In this document: one piece after another, positions 8,512-18,102 of the stretch
Layout of the letters: each line of letters opens with the position of its first letter
Position numbering within the stretch: position 1 is the first letter of the stretch
Origin: Clostridiales bacterium
GTDB taxonomy: Bacteria; Bacillota; Clostridia; Oscillospirales; Oscillospiraceae
Assembly: GCA_022787565.1 (NCBI GenBank)
Contig: JALFVN010000038.1
Location: 1 to 64,000 of the forward strand
DNA length: 64,000 bases
Direction: 5' to 3'
The notes under the pieces: model-generated
What the model was told of the DNA's origin: nothing
Databases searched by the model: none
What the model saw: only the letters and a program-made list of their open reading frames with translations
Made by a program: the position numbers and the translations under genes

Positions 8512-8533
8512 GACTTGACAAGTAATCTATAAT
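8505..8533 (+). promoter_or_regulatory. consensus promoter of DUF177-rpmF operon
   Basis: TTGACA (8505-8510), 17 bp, TATAAT (8528-8533): a perfect sigma-A promoter. A second TTGACA at 8515-8520 is too close to the -10 box to serve it. Confidence 0.85.
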
Positions 8534-8589
8534 ATCAGGGCGACTGTGTTGAGGGGATACCCTCCCGTCGTGACTGTGCGAGGTGCAAT

Positions 8590-9087
8590 ATGCGGCTTAA
8601 CTTAAGAGAGATCATCGAAATACCGGGCGGCTCTATCCCCTTTGCATGTGAGCTGGATACGGAAAATCTGGATTTCCCGGCGGTAAAGGCATATAAGGCA
8701 AAGCCCCACGCCGAAGGCCGGGTATATAATGAGGCCGGCGTGCTGAATCTCAGCGGCGAGATCAGGGCGGACATGCTCTGCGTCTGTGACCGCTGCGGCG
8801 CTGAGTTTGAAAGCACCAAGATCACAGCCCTCCACGCCACCATCGCCGAGGAGGACGACAACGGGGAAGACCCGGAGCTTTTCCTTCTTGATGGGGACGA
8901 GATCGACCTGGACGAGATATTGTCCACCTGCTTCATTCTGGACATGGAGACCAAGTTCCTCTGTAAGGAGGACTGCAAGGGATTATGTCCGAAATGCGGC
9001 AAAAATCTGAATCTGGGCCCCTGCGGGTGCCGGAAAGAAATCGATCCAAGATTTGCTGTGCTTGAGCAGCTTTTGGATAAAGATTAA
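8590..9087 (+). CDS. DUF177 (YceD) family protein
   Basis: A 165-residue DUF177/YceD protein, acidic, with a zinc-ribbon-like set of cysteines: CVCDRCGAEF near residue 60 and CKEDCKGLCPKCG near residue 130. Members are almost always encoded directly before rpmF, as here (40 bp), and are linked to 50S ribosome and rRNA metabolism. The biochemical role is not settled. A consensus promoter lies just upstream and GAGGTG precedes the ATG. Confidence 0.88.
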   Translation: MRLNLREIIEIPGGSIPFACELDTENLDFPAVKAYKAKPHAEGRVYNEAGVLNLSGEIRADMLCVCDRCGAEFESTKITALHATIAEEDDNGEDPELFLLDGDEIDLDEILSTCFILDMETKFLCKEDCKGLCPKCGKNLNLGPCGCRKEIDPRFAVLEQLLDKD

Positions 9088-9127
9088 AATAAGCTGCTCA
9101 GAACAGCTGATATCAGGAGGTGTCAAC

Positions 9128-9316
9128 ATGGCAGTCCCAAAAGGAAAAGTATCAAGACAGAGACGTGATAAGAGACGTTCTTCTACCTGGAAGCTCGAAG
9201 CCCCCGGCATCGTCAAGTGCCCCAACTGCGGAGCCTTCTGTATGCCTCATCGCGCCTGCAAGGCTTGCGGTCAGTACAAAGGCCGTACGGTCATCCAGGT
9301 TGAAGAGAGCAAGTAA
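9128..9316 (+). CDS. rpmF: 50S ribosomal protein L32
   Basis: A 62-residue L32 with the typical start MAVPKGKVSRQRRDKRRS and the zinc ribbon CPNCGAFCMPHRACKACG. It is a small structural protein of the large ribosomal subunit near the exit tunnel. The ATG at 9128 follows TCAGGAGGTGTCAAC. It is the second gene of the DUF177-rpmF unit and is followed within 12 bp by a perfect 11-bp terminator hairpin. Confidence 0.97.
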   Translation: MAVPKGKVSRQRRDKRRSSTWKLEAPGIVKCPNCGAFCMPHRACKACGQYKGRTVIQVEESK

Positions 9317-9327
9317 AAAAAGCTTGA

Positions 9328-9357
9328 GGAAGAAAGGCGCCTGCCTTTCTTCCTTTT
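9328..9357 (+). terminator. rho-independent terminator after rpmF
   Basis: A perfect 11-bp stem (9328-9338 with 9343-9353) with a GCCT loop, followed by TTTT. It ends only 16 bp before the ATG of the next gene. Confidence 0.8.
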
Positions 9358-9373
9358 GCTATTTGTAACGAAT

Positions 9374-10735
9374 ATGGAAAACATCATTAAATCCATTGAC
9401 CGCGGCAGCCCGCTGCACCGGAAGGCCCAGGTGGGCGACGCAGTCATTTCGATAAACGGCAATAAAATCATCGACGTGCTGGACTACAAATTCTTTGCCT
9501 ACGACAGCCGCCTGAAGGTACTGCTGCGCCGTCCCGACGGCAGTGAGTATGAAGTCACCGTCCATAAAAGCGAGGGCGGCGACCTGGGGCTGGAATTTGA
9601 GAGCTATCTGATGGATAAGCCCCGCTCCTGCGCCAATAACTGCGTGTTCTGCTTTATCGACCAGCTGCCCAAGGGCATGCGCAAAACCATGTATTTCAAG
9701 GACGACGACGCCCGGCTCAGCTTCCTGTTGGGAAATTATATCACCCTGACCAATCTGTCCAAACGGGAGATCGAGCGGATCATCGCCCTGCACATCAGCC
9801 CCATCAACGTCTCGGTGCACACCACAAACCCGGAGCTTCGCTGCCGGATGCTCCAGAATCCCCGGGCCGGGGAGAGCATCGAAATCATGCGCCGCTTTGC
9901 CCAGGCGGGCATCGTCATGAACTGCCAGATCGTCTGCTGCCCCGGACTGAACGACGGGGAGGAGCTTCTGCGCTCCATGCGGGAGCTGGAGGAGATGTAC
10001 CCCGGGGTCCACAGCGTGTCCATCGTCCCGGTGGGACTGACAAGGTTCAGAGAGGGCCTCTATCCGCTGACGCCTTTCACGGAGGAACTGGCGGGGGAAA
10101 CCATCGACATGGTCACAGCCTTTGGGGATGAGTGCCTGAAGCGCCACGGCACCCGCATTTTCTTCTGCGGGGACGAGCTGTATATCAAGGCCCGGCGGGA
10201 GCTGCCCCCTGACGAGTTTTATGAGGAGCATACCCAGCTGGAAAACGGCGTGGGGATGATCCGGCTGCTGGAGACGGAATTCCGCTCCGCGCTGATGCTG
10301 TCCGACGCGCCGGACGGCCTGCCCTTTTCCATCGCCACCGGCGTCTCTGCCGCGCCTTACTTTGAAAAGCTGCTGGGTATGGCAAAAGAAAAATATGGCA
10401 CAATAAACGGAAAGGTCTACCCCATCGAAAACGACTTTTTCGGCCGCAGCATCAACGTCACCGGCCTGATCACCGGACAGGACCTGATCCATCAGCTCAG
10501 GGGCAGGGACCTGGGCCAGCGCCTGCTGATCTCCCAGAACATGCTCCGCCGGGAGGAAATGGACTTTCTGGACGATGTGACGCTGGAGCAGGCCAGCAGG
10601 GAACTGGGCGTCCCCATCTATCCCATCGAGCAGGACGGCTTTGCCCTGTGGGACGCTATGGCGGGCGAGCTGCCGGAAGTGAAGCTTCCCCGGCGCTCCG
10701 CCCCCACCGAATACTATCCATATAATCAGAATTAA
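9374..10735 (+). CDS. DUF512 radical-SAM protein with PDZ-like domain
   Basis: A 453-residue protein of the DUF512 putative radical-SAM family. A short PDZ-like domain (residues 1-70) precedes the cluster motif CANNCVFCF (Cx3Cx2C) that would bind a [4Fe-4S] cluster for SAM cleavage, and a DUF512 domain fills the C-terminal half. The substrate is unknown. In Firmicutes the gene is often next to der, as here (15 bp). The ATG at 9374 gives MENIIKSIDRG; the frame stays open 18 bp further upstream, but that stretch overlaps the rpmF terminator. No clear Shine-Dalgarno sequence precedes 9374, which is unusual in this window. Confidence 0.85.
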   Translation: MENIIKSIDRGSPLHRKAQVGDAVISINGNKIIDVLDYKFFAYDSRLKVLLRRPDGSEYEVTVHKSEGGDLGLEFESYLMDKPRSCANNCVFCFIDQLPKGMRKTMYFKDDDARLSFLLGNYITLTNLSKREIERIIALHISPINVSVHTTNPELRCRMLQNPRAGESIEIMRRFAQAGIVMNCQIVCCPGLNDGEELLRSMRELEEMYPGVHSVSIVPVGLTRFREGLYPLTPFTEELAGETIDMVTAFGDECLKRHGTRIFFCGDELYIKARRELPPDEFYEEHTQLENGVGMIRLLETEFRSALMLSDAPDGLPFSIATGVSAAPYFEKLLGMAKEKYGTINGKVYPIENDFFGRSINVTGLITGQDLIHQLRGRDLGQRLLISQNMLRREEMDFLDDVTLEQASRELGVPIYPIEQDGFALWDAMAGELPEVKLPRRSAPTEYYPYNQN

Positions 10736-10750
10736 AAGGAGGGGATAAAC

Positions 10751-12072
<1,322 letters not shown>

Positions 12073-12076
<4 letters not shown>

Positions 12077-12717
12077 TCTACTGGGTTTTGACGATACTGA
12101 CGGCGATTTTCGCCTACGCCATGGGCAACCTGAACAGTTCCATCGTGGCATCCAACCTGGTTTTTCACGCAGATTTGCGCAAGCTGGGCACCGGCAGCGC
12201 CGCCCTGTCCAATTTCCGCCGGATCTACGGCATAAAGGGCGCGATAAAACTGCTGCTGGTGGAGCTGGTGATCGACCTGTTGCCCATCCTGATTGCCGGC
12301 TGGCTCTTCGGCATCAAGGACCACGCTGTTGTGGGCCGGGCCTTTGCGGGCTTCTGCCTGGTGATGGGCAGGGTCTATCCTGCCCTGTATGAGCTCCACG
12401 GCGGTCACGGCATCCTGGCCCTGATCGTGGCGGCCTGCTGCGTGTATTTTTCCATGGGCCTTACCATCCTTGTGCTGGTGCTGGCCCTCATCTGGTTTAC
12501 CCGCTACATGTCCGCAGCGGTGCTGGCCGGCGCTGCTACCATGATCGCCGGCGCTCTTCTGCTGGTGGACGACAGACTTGCCATGTTTCTGTGCATCTTT
12601 ACGGGCATTGCCGTCATTGTAAAGCATATCCCCGCCATCTCCCGGCTCTCCGCCGGGAAGGAGACGAAGATCAGCTTCAAAGAGGATATCAACTATAAAT
12701 TTGATGAGAAGTTCTGA
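12073..12717 (+). CDS. PlsY-like acyltransferase paralogue, divergent
   Basis: A 214-residue membrane protein with about six hydrophobic helices and the outline of PlsY, the acyl-phosphate:glycerol-3-phosphate acyltransferase. Its key motifs are altered. The first conserved loop reads LGTGSAALSNFRRIYG where PlsY has GSGNxGATN, and the later loop reads GGHGILAL where PlsY has GGKG. It may therefore use another substrate or be inactive. It follows der with a 4-bp overlap, the place where plsY is found in many Firmicutes. A separate true plsY probably exists elsewhere in the genome. Confidence 0.7.
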
Positions 12718-12723
12718 TTCTCT

Positions 12724-12764
12724 GAATGAAAACACCCGATGCCTGGCATCGGGTGTTTTCGTTC
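12724..12764. terminator. bidirectional terminator
   Basis: 20-bp arms (12724-12743 and 12745-12764) with one G-T pair and A/T tracts on both sides. It lies between the convergent PlsY-like and PNPOx-like genes and overlaps the last codon of the latter. Confidence 0.8.
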
Positions 12765-13155
12765 AGAATTTGCAGACTTTGGGCGGCTCTTCAAAGGAAG
12801 AGAGGGTGGCGGTGACGTTGCGCAGATACCAGACCTCAGTGTTCCCGTCGTCCGGGGAGTAGAGGGACTGGAGCTCCGGATAGGCCTCCAGCATACTGAC
12901 CCGGGCTTCCCGGCGCACATCCTCCACGGCGGTGGCTTCCACCCGGAGCCATCTGCCGCCCTGCATGGCGCAGATCTCCAGCTTGGGGTTGGCATGGAGC
13001 TGGCGGGAGACGGATTTGGATTTCCCGGTCTGGATGTACAGCTTTCCGTCATAGATATTCACTGTGCCAAAGGGCCGCACTCTGGGCTGCCCGTCCTCGC
13101 AGGTGGCCAGATAGTATGTGCCTGCGCTCTTCAAAAATTCGTATACTTCCTGCAT
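12763..13155 (-). CDS. pyridoxamine 5'-phosphate oxidase family protein
   Basis: A 130-residue protein of the PNPOx-like split-barrel flavin fold. It starts MQEVYEFLKSAGTYYLATCE and has the usual GQPRVRPFG and KLYIQTGKSKSVSRQL strands that hold FMN or F420. These small proteins are often general flavin oxidoreductases, so a role in vitamin B6 synthesis is not implied. The ATG at 13153-13155 was chosen because AAGGA lies 7 bp upstream; the frame extends 16 codons further but without a binding site. It is a single gene facing the der operon. Confidence 0.78.
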   Translation of the reverse strand: MQEVYEFLKSAGTYYLATCEDGQPRVRPFGTVNIYDGKLYIQTGKSKSVSRQLHANPKLEICAMQGGRWLRVEATAVEDVRREARVSMLEAYPELQSLYSPDDGNTEVWYLRNVTATLSSFEEPPKVCKF

Positions 13156-13213
13156 AACGATTTCCTTTCCGCAATAAAGTGTATCCATTATACGCCGATT
13201 CACCGAATATTCC

Positions 13214-13242
13214 TTGACTTTTTTGTAAACTTGCCTTATAGT
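13214..13242 (+). promoter_or_regulatory. promoter of mntP
   Basis: TTGACT (13214-13219), 17 bp, TATAGT (13237-13242). An AGTAA-N7-TTACT dyad (13240-13256) overlaps the -10 box and could be an operator. The leader is too short for a yybP-ykoY manganese riboswitch. Confidence 0.6.
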
Positions 13243-13273
13243 AATTAAACTTTACTGTGTTGGAGAGGGATCA

Positions 13274-13837
13274 ATGGGCTTTGTTGAGCTATTCCTGATC
13301 GCCGTGGGGCTGAGCATGGACGCTTTTGCCGTTTCCGTGTGCAAGGGACTGAGCGTGAAAAAGGTGGGCGTGAAGCACGCGGCCCTTGCCGGAGTGTATT
13401 TCGGCGGTTTCCAGTTCCTCATGCCGGTCATCGGCTTCCTGCTGGGCTTTCGCTTTGAGGCGGTGATCGAGAATATCGACCACTGGATAGCCTTTGTATT
13501 GCTGGCCTTTATCGGCGGCAACATGATCAAGGAGTCCTTCGGCAAGGCCGAGGAATTGAACGACGATTTCGGCGTAAAGACCATGCTGCTCATGGCCATT
13601 GCCACCAGCATCGACGCGCTGGCCGTGGGCGTCACCTTCGCCTTTCTGGAGGTGCAGATCCTGCCCGCGGCGGGCCTGATCGGCATGACCACCTTCCTGC
13701 TGTCCTTTGCGGGCATTTACATCGGCAACGTCTTCGGCGCCCGCTACAAGTCCAAAGCCGAGCTGGCCGGAGGAATTATCCTTGTGCTGATCGGCCTGAA
13801 AATCCTGCTGGAGCACCTGGGTGTACTCTCTTTCTGA
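13274..13837 (+). CDS. mntP: manganese efflux pump MntP
   Basis: A 187-residue membrane protein of the MntP (YebN) family with six predicted helices. The two conserved Asp-bearing helices are visible: [13 protein letters not shown] near residue 14 and [13 protein letters not shown] near residue 115. It exports Mn(II) across the cytoplasmic membrane. It is a single gene with its own promoter, and a palindromic repeat follows its stop codon. Confidence 0.9.
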   Translation: MGFVELFLIAVGLSMDAFAVSVCKGLSVKKVGVKHAALAGVYFGGFQFLMPVIGFLLGFRFEAVIENIDHWIAFVLLAFIGGNMIKESFGKAEELNDDFGVKTMLLMAIATSIDALAVGVTFAFLEVQILPAAGLIGMTTFLLSFAGIYIGNVFGARYKSKAELAGGIILVLIGLKILLEHLGVLSF

Positions 13838-13850
13838 AAAATAAATCACT

Positions 13851-14055
13851 GTCATCCTGAGAATTGCGGGCTGCCGCTGCCAGCAGCAGAGAAAGGCGGC
13901 CCGAAATTTCCGCAGCCGTGCCGCTTTGCGGGCCGGCGCGGAGTTGGCCCGCAAATGGCAATTGCGGCAAGGCGAGCCAGGCAATGCGACGAAGGATCCC
14001 GTATTCAGAGGCAATATGTTCTGTTTACGGGATCCTTCGCTGCGCTCAGGATGAC
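13851..14055. repeat. interrupted palindromic intergenic repeat (copy A)
   Basis: GTCATCCTGAG opens the unit and CTCAGGATGAC closes it; inside, GAAGGATCCCGTA faces TACGGGATCCTTC. About 120 bp of GC-rich sequence separates the first outer arm from the inner arm, which is not the case in copies C and D. The unit fills much of the 377-bp gap between mntP and the response regulator; the rest of that gap is the regulated promoter at 14134-14164. Confidence 0.75.
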
Positions 14056-14133
14056 ATTTTTGCTTTTTGAGGGGCAGGCAAATTCTTAATTTTTCTGAAA
14101 TATGCGGCTTTACACTATATATTTCCAAAAAGT

Positions 14134-14164
14134 ATACAAAAATGATACAAGTCCGGTGTATAAT
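14134..14164 (+). promoter_or_regulatory. response-regulator promoter with phased ATACA boxes
   Basis: TATAAT (14159-14164) has no good -35 box. Instead two direct repeats, ATACA at 14134 and 14145, lie 11 bp apart, the nearer 14 bp from the start of the -10 box. The same block, ATACAAAAAYGATACA, occurs before the VanY-type gene. This suggests activation by the regulator encoded just downstream. Confidence 0.6.
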
Positions 14165-14214
14165 TAATTAGATATGAGACTGTCACAAGCACATATACAA
14201 TGGAGGGTTGCACC

Positions 14215-14868
14215 TTGATCCGGATACTGATCGTGGAAGATGAGAAGCCCATCTCAGACCTGATAAAGCTGAGCCTGACGAAAGCCGGGTACAGCTGCAC
14301 CTGTACCTACGACGGGGCGACGGCGGCGAATATCCTTGAGGAAGAAAATTTTGACCTTGTTCTGCTGGATGTGATGCTGCCGGAAGTCAGCGGCTTTGAG
14401 CTGATGGAGTACATACAGCCCACCGGTACGCCGGTGATTTTCATTACCGCCAAGAATTCTCTGGACGACAGGGTGAAGGGCCTGCGCATGGGCGCGGAGG
14501 ACTACATAATCAAGCCCTTTGAGGTGATGGAGCTGCTGGCCAGGGTGGAGGTGGTGCTCCGCCGCTATCAGAAAACCGAGGAGCTACTGACGGTGGGCGA
14601 TCTGACCATTGACCTGCGCTCTCTCCAGGTACAGCGAAACGGGGAGACCATCCTTCTGACCAAAAAGGAATGGGATCTGATGCTGCTCTTTGCCCAGAAC
14701 CCGGGGGCCGCCCTTTACCGGGAGACCATATACGAGCGGGTCTGGGGCGGGGAGTACCCGGTGGGCAGCCGGGTAGTGGATCTGCATATCCAGCGTCTGC
14801 GCAAAAAGATCGGCTGGGAGGATAAGCTCCAGACGGTGAACCGGGTGGGCTACCGGCTGGAGATTTGA
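14215..14868 (+). CDS. OmpR/PhoB-family response regulator
   Basis: A 217-residue two-component regulator. The receiver domain has the acidic pair Glu8/Asp9, the phosphorylation site Asp52 in LVLLDVMLPE, and Lys in IIKPF. The C-terminal winged helix (residues 125-217) ends in the usual VDLHIQRLRKKIG and NRVGYRLEI. The start is TTG at 14215, placed 7 bp after GGAGGG; the in-frame ATG at 14200 overlaps that binding site. It is followed after 20 bp by the histidine kinase gene. The duplicated ATACA boxes suggest autoregulation. Confidence 0.92.
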   Translation: MIRILIVEDEKPISDLIKLSLTKAGYSCTCTYDGATAANILEEENFDLVLLDVMLPEVSGFELMEYIQPTGTPVIFITAKNSLDDRVKGLRMGAEDYIIKPFEVMELLARVEVVLRRYQKTEELLTVGDLTIDLRSLQVQRNGETILLTKKEWDLMLLFAQNPGAALYRETIYERVWGGEYPVGSRVVDLHIQRLRKKIGWEDKLQTVNRVGYRLEI

Positions 14869-14888
14869 AAATGAGGGTGCTGTAAAGG

Positions 14889-16289
14889 GTGAAATTCCGT
14901 CTCAGGATAACCATGTGCATGATCTGGCTGCTGGCGCTTGCCTTCGGGATAGGCGGCAGTCTTATTGTCATGCTCGGATTTTCCCACGCATTCGACCGGG
15001 AGACCGAATCCGCCCTGCGCGCCACCCGCATGGTGCTGAACACGCTGAAGATCGTGGATCAGGTCAGCCCCGGCACGGAGCATGTGAAGCTGGCAGAGGT
15101 GCTGGGCCAGATGAGCGGACAGAACTCCGCCGGCTGGTCTGCGCTGAAGCTTTCCTCCGACAGGGAGACCCTGTTTGAGGACAATGCCTATAACATCTCT
15201 CTGGACGTGCAGCACCAGACGCCGGAGGGAGAGGGTCTGGTGAGCGTTGTCCGGGACGGGCAGGGGAGACGGCACATGCGCATCAGCGCCGCCCTCTCCT
15301 CCACCAACGAGACGCTGTATCTGGACATCTGCTATGATATCAGCGGCATCTATGAGGACAGCCAGGCCCAGGTACAGATCTACCAGCGGGTTTTCGGGGT
15401 GATCGCCGTGGTGGGCGGCCTGCTGTGCTGGGCCATTGCCTACTGGGTGACACAGCCCATCAGTACCCTTTCTGCCGCGTCCAAGCGTTTTGCCGCCGGC
15501 GACCTGTCCTACCGGGCCAGGGTCATCAACAACGATGAGATCGGCAAGCTTACCGAGGATTTCAACGCCATGGCGGAGAAGCTGGAGGACAATATCCACA
15601 CCATCCGGGATGCCGCCGACCGGCAGAAGACCTTTATGGGCAACTTTGCCCACGAGATGAAAAACCCAATGACCTCCATCATCGGCTATGCCGAGCTGAT
15701 CCGCTCCCAGACCCTGACGGAGAGCGAGCAGATGGATGCCGCGAACTACATCTTTTCCGAGGGCAAGCGGCTGGAAAGCCTGTCCTTCAAGCTCCTGGAC
15801 CTGCTGGTGCTGGAAAAGAAGGAGATCCGGCTTGTCCCTGCCAGACCCGCCCAGATCGTGGGCGGCATGGTGGAGCATCTGAAACGGGTGTACGAGGAAA
15901 AGGGGATCGTGCTCCAGTGCCGCTGCGAGGACGGAGAGTGTTTTCTTGAGCCGGATCTGGTCAAATCCCTGCTGGTGAATATTCTGGATAACTCCCGCAA
16001 GGCCATGGACAAGGGCGGGAATATCTATATCATGTCGGAAATGACGGAGGAGGGCTGCCGCATCCGGGTACTGGACACCGGGCGGGGCATTCCCGAGGAG
16101 GAGATCGGCCACATCACCGAGGCATTCTACCGGGTAGACAAATCCCGCTCCCGGGCCCAGGGGGGCGTGGGGCTGGGCCTGTCCCTCTGCAATGAGATCG
16201 TCCGGCTGCACAAGGGAACCATGTCCTTTGCCAGCCGGGTGGGCAACGGCACCTGCGTCACTGTGGAGCTGAAGGGGGGACGGGTATGA
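14889..16289 (+). CDS. membrane sensor histidine kinase
   Basis: A 466-residue kinase with a GTG start. An N-terminal helix (residues 9-31), an extracellular domain of about 140 residues, a second helix (about 170-190) and a HAMP linker lead to the dimerisation domain, where His255 lies in FAHEMKNPMTSI. The ATPase domain has the N box (LVNILDNSRKA), the G1 box (DTGRGIP) and the G2 box (GGVGLGLSL). It should phosphorylate the regulator upstream. The presence of a VanY-type peptidase under the same kind of promoter suggests a cell-wall signal, which is inference. Confidence 0.93.
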   Translation: MKFRLRITMCMIWLLALAFGIGGSLIVMLGFSHAFDRETESALRATRMVLNTLKIVDQVSPGTEHVKLAEVLGQMSGQNSAGWSALKLSSDRETLFEDNAYNISLDVQHQTPEGEGLVSVVRDGQGRRHMRISAALSSTNETLYLDICYDISGIYEDSQAQVQIYQRVFGVIAVVGGLLCWAIAYWVTQPISTLSAASKRFAAGDLSYRARVINNDEIGKLTEDFNAMAEKLEDNIHTIRDAADRQKTFMGNFAHEMKNPMTSIIGYAELIRSQTLTESEQMDAANYIFSEGKRLESLSFKLLDLLVLEKKEIRLVPARPAQIVGGMVEHLKRVYEEKGIVLQCRCEDGECFLEPDLVKSLLVNILDNSRKAMDKGGNIYIMSEMTEEGCRIRVLDTGRGIPEEEIGHITEAFYRVDKSRSRAQGGVGLGLSLCNEIVRLHKGTMSFASRVGNGTCVTVELKGGRV

Positions 16290-17074
16290 AGAAAGCCGCG
16301 AAGAAGCATTCCGCCCGGACCCTGCCCTGGCTTCTGCTGATGGCGGCGGCCGTGGCCCTGGGGCTGTATATGCCCGTCTTTTTCACCCGCATCCAGAACA
16401 GCCGGACGGACAACACCAGGGAAGCGGTGGACCTGGGCAGCGCCATGCTCAGCATCACCAGCGACAGCGCAAAGCTGGAAAAGCTGGGGCTGTTCTCCCT
16501 GTTCTCCGAAAATAACAGCTATAATTCCATTGCCATCAGCGCCGGGCAGAACATGACCAAATCCGAGGCAACAGCTATGGTAGATGAGATACCGCAGCTC
16601 ATAGAAGGAACAGATCTCCCATATACTCAGCTTGGCAGCGCCGATCTGCTCTATGCGGAGCCGCAGCTGATCGTGTCGGACAATGCCAATGTGACAACGG
16701 CCATCGTTTGGATCATCTATTACGCAAGGGAGGACGGAACCACATACCGGGAGCTGTCCTATGCGGTGGATGACAGCACAGGCATCATCCTCAGCGCCGG
16801 ATACACGGAGTACGAGGAGGCCGCCTATGATGGGAACGGAACAAATGAGGAAAAAGGACCGTCATATATAAAAGACAGCTCCGACACGGTCCGGCGCATC
16901 GCCGAAAACATGACGGAGATGTATAAATTTACCGATACTGCCGCAGAGCTTGACAACAGCGTTAGTATCGGCGATAATTATCGTTACAGTATTAACTTTT
17001 ACACCGGCGGGAACCGGGAACTGACCATCCCGGTCTACATCTGGACCAACGGCTGGCAGATCAACCCCTACTGA
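16286..17074 (+). CDS. membrane-anchored protein of two-component operon
   Basis: A 262-residue protein with a basic N-terminus, one helix (about residues 12-32) and a large extracellular domain with no motif I recognise. The start codon overlaps the stop of the kinase gene by 4 bp (ATGA), so it is coupled to the kinase and may modulate it, as accessory membrane proteins do in other wall-stress systems. That role is inferred from position. Its stop lies only 17 bp before the first ATACA box of the next promoter. Confidence 0.75.
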   Translation: MKKAAKKHSARTLPWLLLMAAAVALGLYMPVFFTRIQNSRTDNTREAVDLGSAMLSITSDSAKLEKLGLFSLFSENNSYNSIAISAGQNMTKSEATAMVDEIPQLIEGTDLPYTQLGSADLLYAEPQLIVSDNANVTTAIVWIIYYAREDGTTYRELSYAVDDSTGIILSAGYTEYEEAAYDGNGTNEEKGPSYIKDSSDTVRRIAENMTEMYKFTDTAAELDNSVSIGDNYRYSINFYTGGNRELTIPVYIWTNGWQINPY

Positions 17075-17090
17075 GAAAAAATTTGCAAGG

Positions 17091-17143
17091 ATACAAAAAC
17101 GATACATTTAATTGGCAGAAAGTATACAAGCGCGTTATATAAT
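17091..17143 (+). promoter_or_regulatory. VanY-type gene promoter with phased ATACA boxes
   Basis: ATACA occurs at 17091, 17102 and 17124, spaced 11 and 22 bp, so all lie on one face of the helix. The -10 box TATAAT is at 17138-17143, again 14 bp after the start of the last box, exactly as at the response-regulator promoter. Confidence 0.6.
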
Positions 17144-17175
17144 GCCCCCAGACCGAAAGAATGGGAGCGGAAAAG

Positions 17176-17883
17176 ATGGATTTTTATGAGGCGGACATAT
17201 ATCCGATGAAAACGAAGAAAAAACCTGTTGCCGTGAATATTGTTTTGGGCCTGCTGGCACTGCTGGTTGCCGGATTTTTCATCGCGCGGGCCGCAGGCTG
17301 GACAGGGCAGAAAAATGAGGCCAGGCTGCTGGTGCTGGTCAATCCCTGGAACCGGATCTCCGACGAGCTTAACCCGGAGTTTACCATTATCGAGGGGACG
17401 CAGATGGTGGATTCCCGCTGTGCGGAAGAGCTGGAGAATATGCTCCGTGACTGCCGTGCCCAGGGACACAGTCCCTTGATCCTGTCTTCCTACCGGGACT
17501 GGAGCCAGCAGGAGGAGCTGTACCAGAACAAGGTGAGCGAGCTGATGGCCCAGGGCCTTGACCGGGAGACGGCGGAGGCCGCCGCCCAGCGCCATGCTGC
17601 TGCGCCGGGATACAGCGAGCATCAGCTGGGGCTGGCCGTGGACATTGTGGACGAGGAATACACGGCCTTTGACGAAAAGCAGGCGGATACCGCCGCCCAA
17701 CAGTGGCTGATGGAAAATTGCTGGCGGTACGGCTTTATCCTCCGTTATCCGGAGGGAAAAAGCGAGATCACCGGCGTGGAATATCAGCCCTGGCATTACC
17801 GCTATGTGGGCCTCTCCGCCGCGGAGCAGATCCATGAGCTGAATATTACGCTGGAAGAATACGTAGACATGTTTTACGCGTGA
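17176..17883 (+). CDS. VanY-type D-Ala-D-Ala carboxypeptidase
   Basis: A 235-residue zinc peptidase anchored by one N-terminal helix (about residues 20-42). The zinc and catalytic motifs are SEHQLGLAVDI (His and Asp ligands) and EYQPWHYRYVG (third His ligand and general base). It should trim the terminal D-Ala from peptidoglycan stem peptides outside the membrane. The ATG at 17176 lies 8 bp after GGGAG; an ATG at 17161 sits on that site. Shared boxes link it to the two-component system upstream. No vanHAX genes are present, so it is more likely wall maintenance than glycopeptide resistance. Confidence 0.88.
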   Translation: MDFYEADIYPMKTKKKPVAVNIVLGLLALLVAGFFIARAAGWTGQKNEARLLVLVNPWNRISDELNPEFTIIEGTQMVDSRCAEELENMLRDCRAQGHSPLILSSYRDWSQQEELYQNKVSELMAQGLDRETAEAAAQRHAAAPGYSEHQLGLAVDIVDEEYTAFDEKQADTAAQQWLMENCWRYGFILRYPEGKSEITGVEYQPWHYRYVGLSAAEQIHELNITLEEYVDMFYA

Positions 17884-17918
17884 ACATGTTTTTACATAAA
17901 TGTCAGGATAAGAAAGCC

Positions 17919-17952
17919 GTGCCGGGGCAAACGCCCCGGCACGAATTTTTTT
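17919..17952 (+). terminator. terminator after VanY-type gene
   Basis: Perfect 10-bp stem GTGCCGGGGC (17919-17928) with GCCCCGGCAC (17933-17942) and an AAAC loop, followed by a T-run. Confidence 0.85.
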
Positions 17953-18041
17953 CGGCAAGGCGTGAGGAAAGAAGCTCCGTAAACAGAAGTGCAATCTTCT
18001 AACCACGGGATTCTTCGCCGCTCGCGCGGCTCAGAATGACA
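17951..18041. repeat. degenerate palindromic intergenic repeat (copy B)
   Basis: Its right arm on the plus strand, CACGGGATTCTTCG with GGCTCAGAATGACA, matches the inner and outer arms of the other copies; the left side is eroded. The loop contains AGAAG-TGCAAT-CTTCT, close to the loop of copy C. Confidence 0.55.
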
Positions 18042-18053
18042 GGAAGAAATATA

Positions 18054-18083
18054 TTCTGGCCGGGGCAAACGCCCCGGCCAGAA
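18054..18083 (-). terminator. terminator of spoIIE operon
   Basis: Perfect 13-bp stem (18054-18066 with 18071-18083) around AAAC. Its 20-base core is identical to that of the terminator at 17919-17942, although the two serve convergent units. Confidence 0.75.
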
Positions 18084-18102
18084 TTTTAGAGATTGCACCA
18101 CC

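Noticed and set aside
13838..13850. Manganese riboswitch controlling mntP
   Set aside because: The leader before mntP is about 25-30 bases, far too short for a yybP-ykoY aptamer, and the sequence after the gene is a palindromic repeat.
17161..17883. Vancomycin-resistance cluster (vanY, and vanW at 44.6 kb)
   Set aside because: vanH, vanA-type ligase and vanX are absent. VanY- and VanW-type proteins are common in wall metabolism of sensitive Clostridia.
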